Shown: piece after piece, positions 1 through 9,016 of the stretch
Position numbering within the stretch: position 1 is the stretch's first letter
Layout of the letters: every line of letters starts with the position of its first letter
NCBI GenBank assembly: GCA_012728725.1
Contig: JAAYEM010000029.1
Coordinates: 1 to 64,000 of the forward strand
Direction: 5' to 3'
From: Tissierellia bacterium
GTDB lineage: Bacteria > Bacillota > Clostridia > Tissierellales > Tepidimicrobiaceae
Length of the DNA stretch: 64,000 nt
The notes under the pieces: generated by a model
What the model was told of the DNA's origin: nothing
Seen by the model: only the letters and a program-made list of their open reading frames with translations
The model's database searches: none
Program-made: the position numbers and the translations under genes

Positions 1-76
1 ATTTTGCTCTTTCAAGATGATATTTGTGGCCTAGGTGAAATGGATTGTATTCAGTTATTAAGCCTACAACTTTCAT
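1..76 (-). CDS. tmcAL: tRNA(Met) cytidine acetate ligase, N-terminal fragment
   Basis: Only the first 25 codons lie in the window; the gene runs off the left edge on the minus strand. The peptide begins [17 protein letters not shown], which matches the start of the TmcAL/YlbM nucleotidyltransferase-like family. The HLGH sequence is the family's HxGH nucleotide-binding motif. Known family role: ATP-dependent acetylation of the wobble cytidine of elongator tRNA(Met) using acetate. A GGAGG ribosome site lies 8 bases upstream (bases 85-89, minus strand). It is divergent from ackA, as often seen in clostridia. The identification rests on a short but characteristic N-terminus. Confidence 0.85.
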   Translation of the reverse strand, partial: MKVVGLITEYNPFHLGHKYHLERAK

Positions 77-149
77 ATTGGTGCCCTCCGTGACCTTTTA
101 AATGTATTATAACATATATGTCAATGGTTATTATAACTTATAAAAAACG

Positions 150-178
150 TTGATTTTTTAACAAAATTATAATAGAAT
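150..178 (+). promoter_or_regulatory. predicted SigA-type promoter of ackA
   Basis: TTGATT at 150-155 and TAGAAT at 173-178 are separated by exactly 17 bases, ending about 35 bases before the ackA start. This is inferred from the match to the vegetative consensus. Confidence 0.6.
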
Positions 179-213
179 ACTTATGATAAATACAATTTAT
201 AGGAGGAATGAAA

Positions 214-1410
214 ATGAAGATTTTAGTAATTAACTGTGGAAGTTCTTCATTAAAATATCAATTATTAAATATGGAAAATGAGGAAGTTTTAGCAAAGGGT
301 CTTGTTGAAAGAATAGGAATAGAAGGGTCAAGGGTAAAGCATAAAGCTGTAGGTAAGGAAGAAGTTATAATAGAAGAAGCTATGGAAGATCACAGAAGGG
401 CACTGGAATTAGTATTAAATGCTCTTGTTGACCCAGAGCATGGTGTAATTGAATCAATGGATGAAATCGGTGCTGTAGGTCACAGGGTGGTACATGGAGG
501 AGAAAAGTTCTCAAGTTCTACTATAATCGATGATGAAGTATTAAAGGCTATATATGATTGTATTGAATTAGCACCTTTACACAATCCACCAAATATTATG
601 GGGATAGAAGCTTGCAGACAATTAATGCCCAATACCCCTATGGTGGCTGTGTTTGATACTGCATTCCATCAAACTATACCACCAGCTAATTATATGTATC
701 CACTACCTTATGAATTATACGAGAAGTATGGAATTAGAAAATATGGTTTCCATGGTACATCTCACAAGTATGTAGCATTAAGAGCGGCAGAAATGGTGCA
801 CAGGCCTATTGAAACCCTTAATATTGTTACTTGTCACCTTGGAAATGGAGCTAGCGTTTGTGCTATTCAAGGTGGAAAATCTATTGAAACTAGTATGGGC
901 TTTACTCCACTAGAAGGATTAGCAATGGGAACTAGGTCAGGAGATGTGGATCCAGCAGTAATTCCATTTATTATGGAAAAGGAAAATATGTCCTTTGAAG
1001 AAGTTAATGAAATGCTAAACAAAAAATCTGGTGTTTTAGGTCTTTCTGGAATAAGCAGTGACTTTAGAGACCTTGAAGAAGCTGCTGCTAAAGGAAATAA
1101 AAGAGCTCAATTGGCTATAGATGTATTCTGTAATAGGGTTAAGAAATATATTGGAGCATATGCTGCCTTAATGTGCCATATAGATGTTTTAGTTTTCACT
1201 GCAGGTATAGGAGAAAATTCTATTTCTATTAGGGAAAAGATTTGTGAAGGTTTAGATTGTATTAGTATAAGACTTGATAAAGAGTTAAATAAGGTTAGAG
1301 GAAAGGAAGCAATATTGACTAAAGATTTAACATCTACCCAAATTCTTGTTATTCCAACAAATGAAGAATTAATGATAGCTAGGGATACCCTTGAGTTAGT
1401 TAGCAAATAA
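214..1410 (+). CDS. ackA: acetate kinase
   Basis: Converts acetyl phosphate and ADP to acetate and ATP, the ATP-yielding last step of acetate fermentation in the cytoplasm. The 398-residue length fits the family. Visible family signatures are [10 protein letters not shown] at the N-terminus, [23 protein letters not shown] and the phosphate-binding HLGNGAS stretch. I chose the second ATG (214), because AGGAGG at 201-206 is 7 bases from it but only 1 base from the ATG at 208. No phosphotransacetylase gene adjoins it in the window; its own promoter precedes it and a new promoter begins 7 bases after its stop, so it is probably monocistronic. Confidence 0.97.
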   Translation: MKILVINCGSSSLKYQLLNMENEEVLAKGLVERIGIEGSRVKHKAVGKEEVIIEEAMEDHRRALELVLNALVDPEHGVIESMDEIGAVGHRVVHGGEKFSSSTIIDDEVLKAIYDCIELAPLHNPPNIMGIEACRQLMPNTPMVAVFDTAFHQTIPPANYMYPLPYELYEKYGIRKYGFHGTSHKYVALRAAEMVHRPIETLNIVTCHLGNGASVCAIQGGKSIETSMGFTPLEGLAMGTRSGDVDPAVIPFIMEKENMSFEEVNEMLNKKSGVLGLSGISSDFRDLEEAAAKGNKRAQLAIDVFCNRVKKYIGAYAALMCHIDVLVFTAGIGENSISIREKICEGLDCISIRLDKELNKVRGKEAILTKDLTSTQILVIPTNEELMIARDTLELVSK

Positions 1411-1416
1411 TAATTC

Positions 1417-1445
1417 TTGACAATTTCTGGCCTCCTTTATATAAT
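1417..1445 (+). promoter_or_regulatory. predicted strong SigA promoter of yceD-rpmF
   Basis: Perfect consensus hexamers TTGACA (1417-1422) and TATAAT (1440-1445) with a 17-base spacer, directly after the ackA stop codon. This is the best vegetative promoter seen in the window and drives a ribosomal-protein operon. Confidence 0.85.
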
Positions 1446-1474
1446 TAAGTGTGTTAATCTAAGAGGTGAAAATA

Positions 1475-1987
1475 ATGAATATAGACCTATCAAGCTTTCA
1501 GGACGAAACTGTAATAAGTATTTCCTTAGAAGGCAAGTTGGAAAAAAACAATTTAAATATAAACGGGAGAAAGATAAGGTTTATGGAGCCCATAGAATAT
1601 AAAGGCCAAATATATAGGGTTGGCAAGGATAAGCAGCTTCATTTAGATATTAATTATAAATATGAAGAAGAATGTGGAAGGTGCCTTGAACCCTTTGTAA
1701 GGGAAGAAAGTACAGTTTTGTCAGGAAAGCTAGTGGAAGATGTAGGTGGAGATTGTGAAGATGAGGAAGAGGAGCTTATCTATCATACAGGTGATAAATT
1801 AAATCTAGATAAATATATAATGGATATGGTAGTATTGTCCCTTCCTATGAAACCTCTTTGCAACGTAGGATGTAAAGGATTGTGTCCAAAGTGTGGAGTT
1901 AATCAAAATAAAAAAGACTGTGATTGTGATGTGGAGGATGTTGATCCAAGACTTGCAATACTTAAAGATTTTTTCCCAGAGGAATAA
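1475..1987 (+). CDS. yceD: YceD family protein (DUF177)
   Basis: A 170-residue DUF177/YceD protein. The family is almost always co-transcribed with rpmF and has been linked to 23S rRNA accumulation in other bacteria; its biochemical role in Firmicutes is not settled. The sequence shows a middle CGRCLEPF motif and a C-terminal cysteine cluster (CNVGCKGLCPKCG then CDC), typical of the family and suggestive of metal binding. A GTG nine bases upstream (1466) is in frame, but the AGAGG site at 1462-1466 is correctly spaced (8 bases) for the ATG at 1475. It ends 13 bases before rpmF, so the two are translated from one mRNA. Confidence 0.9.
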   Translation: MNIDLSSFQDETVISISLEGKLEKNNLNINGRKIRFMEPIEYKGQIYRVGKDKQLHLDINYKYEEECGRCLEPFVREESTVLSGKLVEDVGGDCEDEEEELIYHTGDKLNLDKYIMDMVVLSLPMKPLCNVGCKGLCPKCGVNQNKKDCDCDVEDVDPRLAILKDFFPEE

Positions 1988-2000
1988 GGAGGTGTTTTAG

Positions 2001-2180
2001 TTGGCTGTACCAAAGCGAAAGACTTCTAAAGCAAGAAGGGATAAGAGAAGGGCTTCTGCTTATAGACTGACAAAGGCTACAATTTCAGAATGTCCACAAT
2101 GCCATGAGCCCAAGCTACCCCATAGGGTTTGTAGAGCCTGTGGCTATTATAAAAATAGGGAAGTAATGGATGTGGAATAA
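2001..2180 (+). CDS. rpmF: 50S ribosomal protein L32
   Basis: A 59-residue ribosomal protein starting [18 protein letters not shown], the universal L32 N-terminus. Two CxxC pairs (CPQC and CRAC) form the zinc ribbon of the zinc-containing L32 type. The start codon is TTG, preceded by AAGGAGGTG at 1986-1994 with suitable spacing; the Ala-Val-Pro-Lys sequence right after it fixes the start. It sits between yceD and an intrinsic terminator. Confidence 0.97.
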   Translation: MAVPKRKTSKARRDKRRASAYRLTKATISECPQCHEPKLPHRVCRACGYYKNREVMDVE

Positions 2181-2212
2181 AAAGATAGTGAATCAATTCA
2201 CTATCTTTTTTT
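2181..2212 (+). terminator. intrinsic terminator after rpmF
   Basis: Thirteen-base arms (2181-2193 and 2196-2208) form a perfect inverted repeat that begins right after the rpmF stop. The descending arm runs into a T-rich tract (2204-2212). It separates yceD-rpmF from plsX. Confidence 0.88.
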
Positions 2213-2221
2213 CTATAAATA

Positions 2222-2250
2222 TTGCTTTTTTACATATTCTATAATATATT
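2222..2250 (+). promoter_or_regulatory. possible promoter of plsX operon
   Basis: TTGCTT (2222-2227) and TATATT (2245-2250) are 17 bases apart, between the rpmF terminator and plsX. An alternative TATAAT at 2240-2245 would leave only a 12-base spacer. No FapR-like operator was recognised nearby. Moderate-to-low confidence. Confidence 0.4.
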
Positions 2251-2290
2251 AAATATCAGCAGCTACAATAAGAGGTGTAGGAGGGGAGTT

Positions 2291-3283
2291 ATGAAAATTA
2301 TAGTGGATGGCATGGGAGGAGATAATAGTCCCCAGGAAATCGTTAAGGGATCTATTGATGCCATTAAGGAATTAGATGTGGAGATAGTAATTGTAGGCAG
2401 AAAGGAATTAATAGAAAAGGAATTAACAAAATATGAATTTCCAATAGATAGAATAGAGATACTTAATGCTACTGAGATTATTTCCAATGATGAAGAGCCA
2501 GTTTTAGCCATAAGGCGCAAAAAGAATTCTTCTATAGTAGTTGGCCTAGAGGCTCTAGTTGAAGGCAAGGGTTGTGGTTTCGTATCAGCTGGTAGCACAG
2601 GAGCTTTACTAGCCGGAGGCCTCTTCATAGTAAAAAGGATAGAAGGGATAGAAAGGGCAGCCTTGGCTACTGTATATCCAACTATAAAAGGGGTATCCTT
2701 TTTATTAGATGCAGGGGCTAATGTGGATTGTAAACCTGAGTATTTAAGGCAATTTGCTATAATGGGCTCCATTTATTGTGATAAGGTTTTGGGAATAAAA
2801 AATCCAAAGGTTGGTTTAGCCAATATAGGCGTAGAGGAAGGGAAAGGTAATAAGTTAGTTAGGGAGGCTTACAAACTTATTAAAGAGTCAAATATAAATT
2901 TTGCTGGGAATGTAGAAGTAAGGGATATCCCAGAAGGGGTTGTTGATATTATTATATGTGATGGATTTATAGGTAATGTTATATTGAAATTAACAGAAGG
3001 CATGGCCATTTCCATATTCTCAGCCCTAAAGGAAGAATTTACCAAATCCTTAAAATCTAAGATGGGAGCACTAATGTTAAAAAGCCAATTGAAGTCATTT
3101 AAGGAAAGGCTTGATTATAGAGAATATGGAGGTGCACCATTATTAGGTTTAAAGCAGCCAGTAATTAAAGCCCATGGAAGCTCAGATGCTTTTGCTATAA
3201 AAAATGCTATTAGACAGGTAAAAAATTTTGTTCAAAGGGATGTTATAAATATAATAGAAGAAAATATTAATATTAGCAAATAA
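2291..3283 (+). CDS. plsX: phosphate acyltransferase PlsX
   Basis: Converts acyl-ACP and phosphate to acyl phosphate, which PlsY uses to acylate glycerol-3-phosphate; a peripheral membrane enzyme at the head of phospholipid synthesis. The protein starts MKIIVDGMGGDNSP, the classic PlsX N-terminus, and contains the family stretches VSAGSTGALLAGG, LLDAGANVDCKP and YGGAPLLG. At 330 residues it has the family length. The ATG at 2291 has AGGAGG at 2279-2284; the open frame extends upstream without homology, so the longer version is rejected. Unlike in Bacillus, no fapR precedes it and no fab genes lie between it and acpP. Confidence 0.96.
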   Translation: MKIIVDGMGGDNSPQEIVKGSIDAIKELDVEIVIVGRKELIEKELTKYEFPIDRIEILNATEIISNDEEPVLAIRRKKNSSIVVGLEALVEGKGCGFVSAGSTGALLAGGLFIVKRIEGIERAALATVYPTIKGVSFLLDAGANVDCKPEYLRQFAIMGSIYCDKVLGIKNPKVGLANIGVEEGKGNKLVREAYKLIKESNINFAGNVEVRDIPEGVVDIIICDGFIGNVILKLTEGMAISIFSALKEEFTKSLKSKMGALMLKSQLKSFKERLDYREYGGAPLLGLKQPVIKAHGSSDAFAIKNAIRQVKNFVQRDVINIIEENINISK

Positions 3284-3313
3284 ATTATTAAAGGACTTTC
3301 GGAGGTGCTGAGA

Positions 3314-3547
3314 ATGATTTATGACCAAATAAGAAGAATTATATCAGAACAATTCAATATTGATGAGGATAGTATTACCATGGAGACTTCCTTTAGGGAA
3401 GATTTAAATGCAGACTCTTTAGATTTGGTAGAACTAATAATGGCATTGGAAGATGAGTTTGGATTAGAGGTTGAGGATGAAGCTGTAGAAGCTATCGATA
3501 CTGTAGAGGATGCTGTTGATTATATAAGTAATATTATAGACAGTTAA
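3314..3547 (+). CDS. acpP: acyl carrier protein
   Basis: A 77-residue acidic carrier protein that holds growing fatty acyl chains on a 4'-phosphopantetheine arm. The modified serine is in the NADSLDLVE motif (the DSL signature), followed by the acidic helix II-III region. The ATG at 3314 is 8 bases from GGAGG (3301-3305); the GTG at 3305 lies inside that site and is rejected. It stands between plsX and rnc, the arrangement common in Firmicutes, and shares the plsX transcript. Confidence 0.97.
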   Translation: MIYDQIRRIISEQFNIDEDSITMETSFREDLNADSLDLVELIMALEDEFGLEVEDEAVEAIDTVEDAVDYISNIIDS

Positions 3548-3603
3548 TCTGCCTTACTTTTTAATTTTTTATTGTACCTATTTAAATATTTGGAGGTAAT
3601 AGT

Positions 3604-4326
3604 GTGAGTATATCTTCTGAAAGAAAAAAAGTATTGGAAAAATTACAATCCCATATTAATTACACTTTTAAAGATTATAGATTTCTAAATATTTCTTTGA
3701 CCCACAGCTCCTATTCTAATGAAAATAAAAGCAAGGGAATAGAAAGCAATGAGAGATTGGAATTTCTGGGAGATGTAGTAGTAAATTTAATAGTTAGCGA
3801 ATACTTGTATAATCGGTTTAAGGAGTTGCCAGAAGGGGAGCTTACTAAAAGAAGGGCTACAATAGGCTGTGAGTCATCTTTAGCCTTTGCAGCGCGAAAG
3901 ATTAATTTAGGAGATTATATGCTATTAGGAAAAGGGGAAGAGGCTACCGGTGGAAGGAATAGGGATTCCATATTAGCTGATGCTTTTGAGGCCTTAGTGG
4001 GAGCAATTTATATTGATGGTGGTTTAGATAAGGTTAGGGACTTTTTAATAGGGACCTTTGAACAGGAAATCATTTATGCCATCTCAAAGGGAAACCTATT
4101 TACTGATTATAAAACTGAATTACAGGAAGTATTGCAGAAAAGGACAAAATCAAAGATTGAATATAAGGTAGAAAAAGAGGTAGGACCAGATCATAATAAG
4201 AAATTTTATATAAATGTGATTGTGGAAAACAAAATCATAGGGAGTGGCATGGGAAGAAGCAAGAAAGAAGCTGAACAGATGGCAGCTAAAGAAGCTTTAT
4301 ACAAGCTAGGTGTGCGAAATGAGTAA
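3604..4326 (+). CDS. rnc: ribonuclease III
   Basis: Double-strand-specific endoribonuclease that processes rRNA precursors and structured mRNAs. The nuclease domain occupies about residues 10-150, with the signature NERLEFLGDVV and the second acidic motif DAFEALVGAIY. A double-stranded RNA-binding domain follows (about 160-238), containing DYKTELQE and a GxGxSKKEAEQMAAKEAL end. The 240-residue length is typical. It starts at GTG 3604, six bases after GGAGGT. Its last codons overlap the next gene by 8 bases, indicating coupled translation. Confidence 0.96.
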   Translation: MSISSERKKVLEKLQSHINYTFKDYRFLNISLTHSSYSNENKSKGIESNERLEFLGDVVVNLIVSEYLYNRFKELPEGELTKRRATIGCESSLAFAARKINLGDYMLLGKGEEATGGRNRDSILADAFEALVGAIYIDGGLDKVRDFLIGTFEQEIIYAISKGNLFTDYKTELQEVLQKRTKSKIEYKVEKEVGPDHNKKFYINVIVENKIIGSGMGRSKKEAEQMAAKEALYKLGVRNE

Positions 4327-5410
4327 GGACTATTTCATAATACCTATATTTGTGCCCCATTTAGGCTGTCCCCATGATTGTGTTTTTTGCAATCAAAGGA
4401 GGATAACGGGATTATCTACCAATGTATCTAAAGAACTGGTACAAAAGACCATTTTAGAGTATATTGCCACATTTCCAAAAGGCAATATAAAGGTAGAAGT
4501 GGCCTTTTATGGTGGAAGTTTTACAGGAATCAAAAAAGAAATCCAGGAGGAATTGTTGTCAGTTCCCTTTAAATTCAAAGAAGAAGGAAGAATAGATGGT
4601 ATAAGATTGTCTACAAGACCTGATTATATAGATGAAGAAATATTGGGATTATTGAAAAAATACAAAGTAGATACTATAGAATTAGGGGTACAATCTATGG
4701 ATGATGAAGTATTATACAAGAGTGGAAGAGGCCATAATAGCCAGCAGGTTTATTTGGCCTCTAAGCTAATTAAGGAGTATGAATTTAATCTGGGTTTGCA
4801 GATGATGATTGGATTGGTAGGAGATAATAGGGATAAATCCATATATACGGCTAAAGAATTCATTAAATTAGAACCCTATTGTGTAAGAATTTATCCTACC
4901 CTAGTAATAAAAGATACCTATCTAGAGAAATTGTACAAGAATAGGTTTTATAGACCTTTGAGCCTGGAAGAAGCAGTCCATATAACCACTGATATCCTTA
5001 TTTTATTTGAGTACTATAATATAGATGTAATCAGGGTGGGACTTCAACCTACAGATAATATTAGATTGGGTGGAGATGTATTGGCAGGGCCCTTCCATCC
5101 TTCTTTCAGACAATTGGTAGAATCCAACATAAACAAGATAATATTGGACAAATTTATTTCCCTATCAAATATCCAGTTGACGGATAAAACAATGATAATA
5201 GAAACTAAGGGGAAAAACATATCTAACATAGTAGGGCAAAAGTCTAGTAATACTAAATATTTAATTGATAGGTATGGACTAAAAAATATAAAAATATACC
5301 CCAAAAATATTCCTGAACATTTTATAGATATATCTATAGATGATATTAGTTATAGGATCGATAGGAGAAAGGCAATAGAAGATTACCTAAAATCAAAAGC
5401 AATAATTTAG
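4319..5410 (+). CDS. radical SAM protein, Elp3-related (no acetyltransferase domain)
   Basis: A 363-residue radical SAM enzyme. The cluster-binding cysteines are C17, C21 and C24 (CPHDCVFC, CxxxCxxC), followed by NQRRITG, the glycine-rich FYGGSFTG, and STRPDYID and ELGVQSMDD motifs shared with the Elp3/COG1243 radical SAM core. The C-terminal GNAT acetyltransferase domain of true Elp3 is missing, so calling it an elongator homologue would overstate its function; the substrate is unknown. A family member often lies upstream of smc in clostridia. The ATG at 4319 is favoured over GTG 4310 because AGG at 4308-4310 is 8 bases away. It overlaps the end of rnc. Confidence 0.85.
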   Translation: MSKDYFIIPIFVPHLGCPHDCVFCNQRRITGLSTNVSKELVQKTILEYIATFPKGNIKVEVAFYGGSFTGIKKEIQEELLSVPFKFKEEGRIDGIRLSTRPDYIDEEILGLLKKYKVDTIELGVQSMDDEVLYKSGRGHNSQQVYLASKLIKEYEFNLGLQMMIGLVGDNRDKSIYTAKEFIKLEPYCVRIYPTLVIKDTYLEKLYKNRFYRPLSLEEAVHITTDILILFEYYNIDVIRVGLQPTDNIRLGGDVLAGPFHPSFRQLVESNINKIILDKFISLSNIQLTDKTMIIETKGKNISNIVGQKSSNTKYLIDRYGLKNIKIYPKNIPEHFIDISIDDISYRIDRRKAIEDYLKSKAII

Positions 5411-5427
5411 TTTAAAGGGTGAGAAAT

Positions 5428-8400
5428 TTGCACTTAAAAAAAGTGGAGATACAGGGCTTTAAATCCTTTCCAGATAAAATAGAGATAGAGTTTAATAAGG
5501 GTATTACAGCTATTGTAGGTCCCAATGGCAGTGGAAAAAGCAATATTGCTGATGCTATTAGATGGGTCCTGGGAGAACAAAGTGTAAAGACCCTTAGAGG
5601 TAGCAAAATGGAGGATGTAATCTTTGCAGGTACCAACACTAGAAAGCCTTTAGGGTTTGCAGAGGTAACTATAGTTTTTGATAATAGGGATGGCTTTATA
5701 CCAATTGATTATCAGGAGGTAGCCATTACTAGAAGGATGTTCCGTTCAGGGGAAAGTGAATATTATTTAAACAAAAATGCTTGCAGATTAAAAGACATTA
5801 GGGAATTATTTATGGATACAGGAATAGGTAAGGATGGTTATTCTATAATTGGACAAGGCAGGGTTGATGAGATATTAAGTAGTAGGCCGGAGGATAGGAG
5901 AAATATATTTGAAGAGGCTGCAGGTATAGTTAAATACAAGACTAAGAAGATAGAGGCTGAAAGAAAGCTAGAAAAAACTGATAGCAACCTTGTAAGGATA
6001 AGGGATATAATAATAGAGCTTAAAAGCCAATCTGAAAAATTAAAAGATCAGTCGGAAAATGCGAGTAAGTTTCTTCAATTATCAGACCAATTAAAGGAAT
6101 TAGAAGTAAATATATTGATTAGAAAAATCCATGAGATTGAGAGAAAGATAGAAAAAGGCAAGAATGAAAAGGAAAGTTTGCAAATAAAAATAGATAGTAT
6201 TTTAGCAGAACAGGGGAAGATTGAAGGTAAGTTAAATTCAATAAAAGCTAAAATAAAAGATTTGGATCTATCTATTGACCAGGTTCAGGAAGAGAAAGCT
6301 GAAACATTGGATACCTTAAATGAATATAAGAATAATTTAAATGTGCTAGAGGAAAAGGAAAAATTCTATTTAAAGGATATTGAAAGGCTAACCAGGGAAA
6401 TAGAGGATTTAAATAATAAATTAATAGAATTAGAGAATGAGAAGAATTTGCTTTTAGTGGATAATGAAAATGTAGAAAAAGAGCTCCATTCATTAAGAGT
6501 AGATTTTACTCAAAAAAATAGTAATCTTGAAAGAATAAATGTTAAAATAGCTGAAAGTGAAAAGATAATAGAAAAAGAAAAAGATAAGATAATAGACTAT
6601 TATAATTTAATTACAGATAAAAAAAGTAATTTAAATAGTATTTTAAGTTTTAAAGATAATATCAATAAGAGAATTAAACAGATAGAAGGGGAAATCCATA
6701 ATATTACAGAAGAAATTAAGGATGCTGAAGCTTTATTAATAGAAATCCAAAAATTAGAATCAGAGAAAAAAGAGGAGCTTGTGAATATAAACAAAGGCCT
6801 AGCCAATTTAAAATTGAAAGAGAAGGATTATAAGGATAGTCTGGATAAGCTGTATAAAACAATTAACCAAAACAAGATAAAATTACAAAGCCTTATTTCC
6901 AATTTTAATCTTTTGAAGAATATGGAAGAGGATTATGAAGGCTACTTTAAAAGCGTTAAGAATTTGCTATTGGCTTCTAAAAGGGATGAATCATTGCGAA
7001 AAAGGCTAGTAGGAGTGGTAGCCGATCTATTAAAGGTGGAGGAAAAGTATATAAAGGCAATAGATGTAGGATTAGGTGGAAGCTTACAAAATATAGTAAC
7101 TAAGGATGAAGAGGATGCCAAGTATCTGATTCAATATCTAAGAGATAATAAATTAGGTAGGGTAACTTTTTTACCTATTTCTACTATTAAAGGTAAGCCT
7201 ATTTATATAAGTCCAGTAGATAGGGAAAGATACCATATATTAGGGCTGGGTTCTGAACTTATCAGTTTCGATAGAGTGTATAAAGATATTTTTGAATACC
7301 TATTAGGCAGAACTATTGTAGTGGAAAATATTGATTATGCTACACAAGTTGCTAAAAAATTTAACTATTCCTATAGGGTGGTAACCCTAGAAGGAGATAT
7401 AATAAATATTGGAGGTTCTATGACTGGAGGGAGCCTGCCTCAGCTTAGTGGAAGTTTACTGAATAGAAAGTATAGGATGGAGAGTATAAAAAAAGAGATA
7501 AATCACATTACTGAAATTTTAGACAAACTGGAAGAGGAAAAAATAAATTTAAAATCAAGTATAGATAGCAATGAAAAAGAAATAAAGACATTGGAAGCTA
7601 AACTTCAAGACATAAATATTAGTATCATAAGATTAGAAAATGAAAGAAATAAATACAGTACAGAATTAAATAGAGGTAATGAGGCTATTACAAAGTATAA
7701 AGACGAGATAAAAAAGTTGAATATGGAGCTAATGGATATAGAGAAAAAAGAAGAGGATTTAAATAGGCAATTGACTCTATTAAATGATGAGAACAGTTCA
7801 TTAAAGGAAAAAATAGATGAATTGATGCTGGAATTTGAAGAAGGAAAAGCCATAAGAGAAAAGGCTATGAAAGAGGTAACGGATACTAAGATACAGATAA
7901 ATTCATTGGAAAACCGATTAGCAAATAATAAGGAAAAGTTAGAAAAGATCGAAGGGGAATTAAAGAACACTACAGCTCAAATTTCCCTAAAGGAAAATGA
8001 AATTAAAGAAAAAAAGAAGGAAATAGACATTATATCTAAGGATATATTGTCCTTAGAAGGAGATATAGATAAACTATCAATATTAGAGAAAGAACAAGAA
8101 AATATATTTCATGCTTTGAGGGATGAAAAGGATAAATACATGGAAGAGTTTTATTTAGAACAAAGTAGATTCAAGGAAACAAACGAAAGACTAACTGGTA
8201 TTGAAAAGCAAAAAAACAATTGGGAACTAAAAGAAGCAAAATTGAGTGTACAGCTGGATAATATATATTCAAAATTAGAGGAAGAATATGAACTAGAATA
8301 TGATGAAGCTATAAAATTATTAGTTGAAATTGAGGATTTGGACAAGGCTCATGAGGAGGTCAAAAGATTAAAGGGTGAAATTAAAAAATTAGGATCGGTT

Positions 8401-9006
8401 AATTTAAGTTCCATTGATGAATATAGAGCTGTAAATGAAAGATTGGAATTTATGGAAAAGCAAGAGAAGGATTTATTATCAGCTATAGATGATCTAAAGA
8501 AAGTAATAAAGGATATGGAATCAAAGATGGAGAAACAATTTTTGTCATATTTCCATACTATAAATGAAAACTTTAATAAAGTTTTTTCAATACTATTTGA
8601 TGGAGGTAAAGCTAGTTTATCTTTGGAGGATGAGAAAAATATATTGACTTGTGGTATAGAAATAAATGCCATGCCTCCGGGAAAGAAATTACAGAATTTA
8701 AATTTGCTTTCTGGAGGGGAAAAATCATTGACTGCTGTAGCCCTATTGTTTGCAATACTCCAAACCAAATCTACCCCTTTCTGCATTTTAGATGAGATAG
8801 ATGCAGCTTTAGATGATGCCAATATTAATAGGTATACCAGTTACTTAAAAAGTTTTTCCAACAAAATACAATTTATTATGATAACCCACAGGAAGAAAAC
8901 TATGGAAATTGCGGACGTATTATATGGAGTAACAATGGAAGAGGAAGGGGTAAGCAAGATGGTTTCTGTTAAATTAAGTGACCCTTTGGAAGAAATAGCA
9001 AGTTAG
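5428..9006 (+). CDS. smc: chromosome segregation protein SMC
   Basis: Long ATPase that forms the ScpAB-condensin ring, compacting and separating chromosomes. At 1,192 residues it has the full SMC plan: N-terminal head with Walker A GPNGSGKSN near residues 31-39, coiled coil, hinge around 520-670 (GGSMTGG near 662), return coiled coil, and C-terminal head with LSGGEKSL near 1094 and Walker B ILDEIDAAL near 1120. I chose TTG 5428, giving MHLKKVEIQGFKSF, the standard SMC start, with AGGGTGA at 5416-5422. A GTG at 5419 overlaps that site. ftsY follows after 10 bases. Confidence 0.97.
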   Translation: MHLKKVEIQGFKSFPDKIEIEFNKGITAIVGPNGSGKSNIADAIRWVLGEQSVKTLRGSKMEDVIFAGTNTRKPLGFAEVTIVFDNRDGFIPIDYQEVAITRRMFRSGESEYYLNKNACRLKDIRELFMDTGIGKDGYSIIGQGRVDEILSSRPEDRRNIFEEAAGIVKYKTKKIEAERKLEKTDSNLVRIRDIIIELKSQSEKLKDQSENASKFLQLSDQLKELEVNILIRKIHEIERKIEKGKNEKESLQIKIDSILAEQGKIEGKLNSIKAKIKDLDLSIDQVQEEKAETLDTLNEYKNNLNVLEEKEKFYLKDIERLTREIEDLNNKLIELENEKNLLLVDNENVEKELHSLRVDFTQKNSNLERINVKIAESEKIIEKEKDKIIDYYNLITDKKSNLNSILSFKDNINKRIKQIEGEIHNITEEIKDAEALLIEIQKLESEKKEELVNINKGLANLKLKEKDYKDSLDKLYKTINQNKIKLQSLISNFNLLKNMEEDYEGYFKSVKNLLLASKRDESLRKRLVGVVADLLKVEEKYIKAIDVGLGGSLQNIVTKDEEDAKYLIQYLRDNKLGRVTFLPISTIKGKPIYISPVDRERYHILGLGSELISFDRVYKDIFEYLLGRTIVVENIDYATQVAKKFNYSYRVVTLEGDIINIGGSMTGGSLPQLSGSLLNRKYRMESIKKEINHITEILDKLEEEKINLKSSIDSNEKEIKTLEAKLQDINISIIRLENERNKYSTELNRGNEAITKYKDEIKKLNMELMDIEKKEEDLNRQLTLLNDENSSLKEKIDELMLEFEEGKAIREKAMKEVTDTKIQINSLENRLANNKEKLEKIEGELKNTTAQISLKENEIKEKKKEIDIISKDILSLEGDIDKLSILEKEQENIFHALRDEKDKYMEEFYLEQSRFKETNERLTGIEKQKNNWELKEAKLSVQLDNIYSKLEEEYELEYDEAIKLLVEIEDLDKAHEEVKRLKGEIKKLGSVNLSSIDEYRAVNERLEFMEKQEKDLLSAIDDLKKVIKDMESKMEKQFLSYFHTINENFNKVFSILFDGGKASLSLEDEKNILTCGIEINAMPPGKKLQNLNLLSGGEKSLTAVALLFAILQTKSTPFCILDEIDAALDDANINRYTSYLKSFSNKIQFIMITHRKKTMEIADVLYGVTMEEEGVSKMVSVKLSDPLEEIAS

Positions 9007-9016
9007 GAGGTTAAAT

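Noticed and set aside
1107-1406. Minus-strand open frames such as this one inside ackA, and many others across smc, topA, fliG, cheA and fapA
   Set aside because: They lie opposite strongly conserved coding genes, have no ribosome sites, show unnatural serine/isoleucine/phenylalanine-rich composition and no recognisable motifs.
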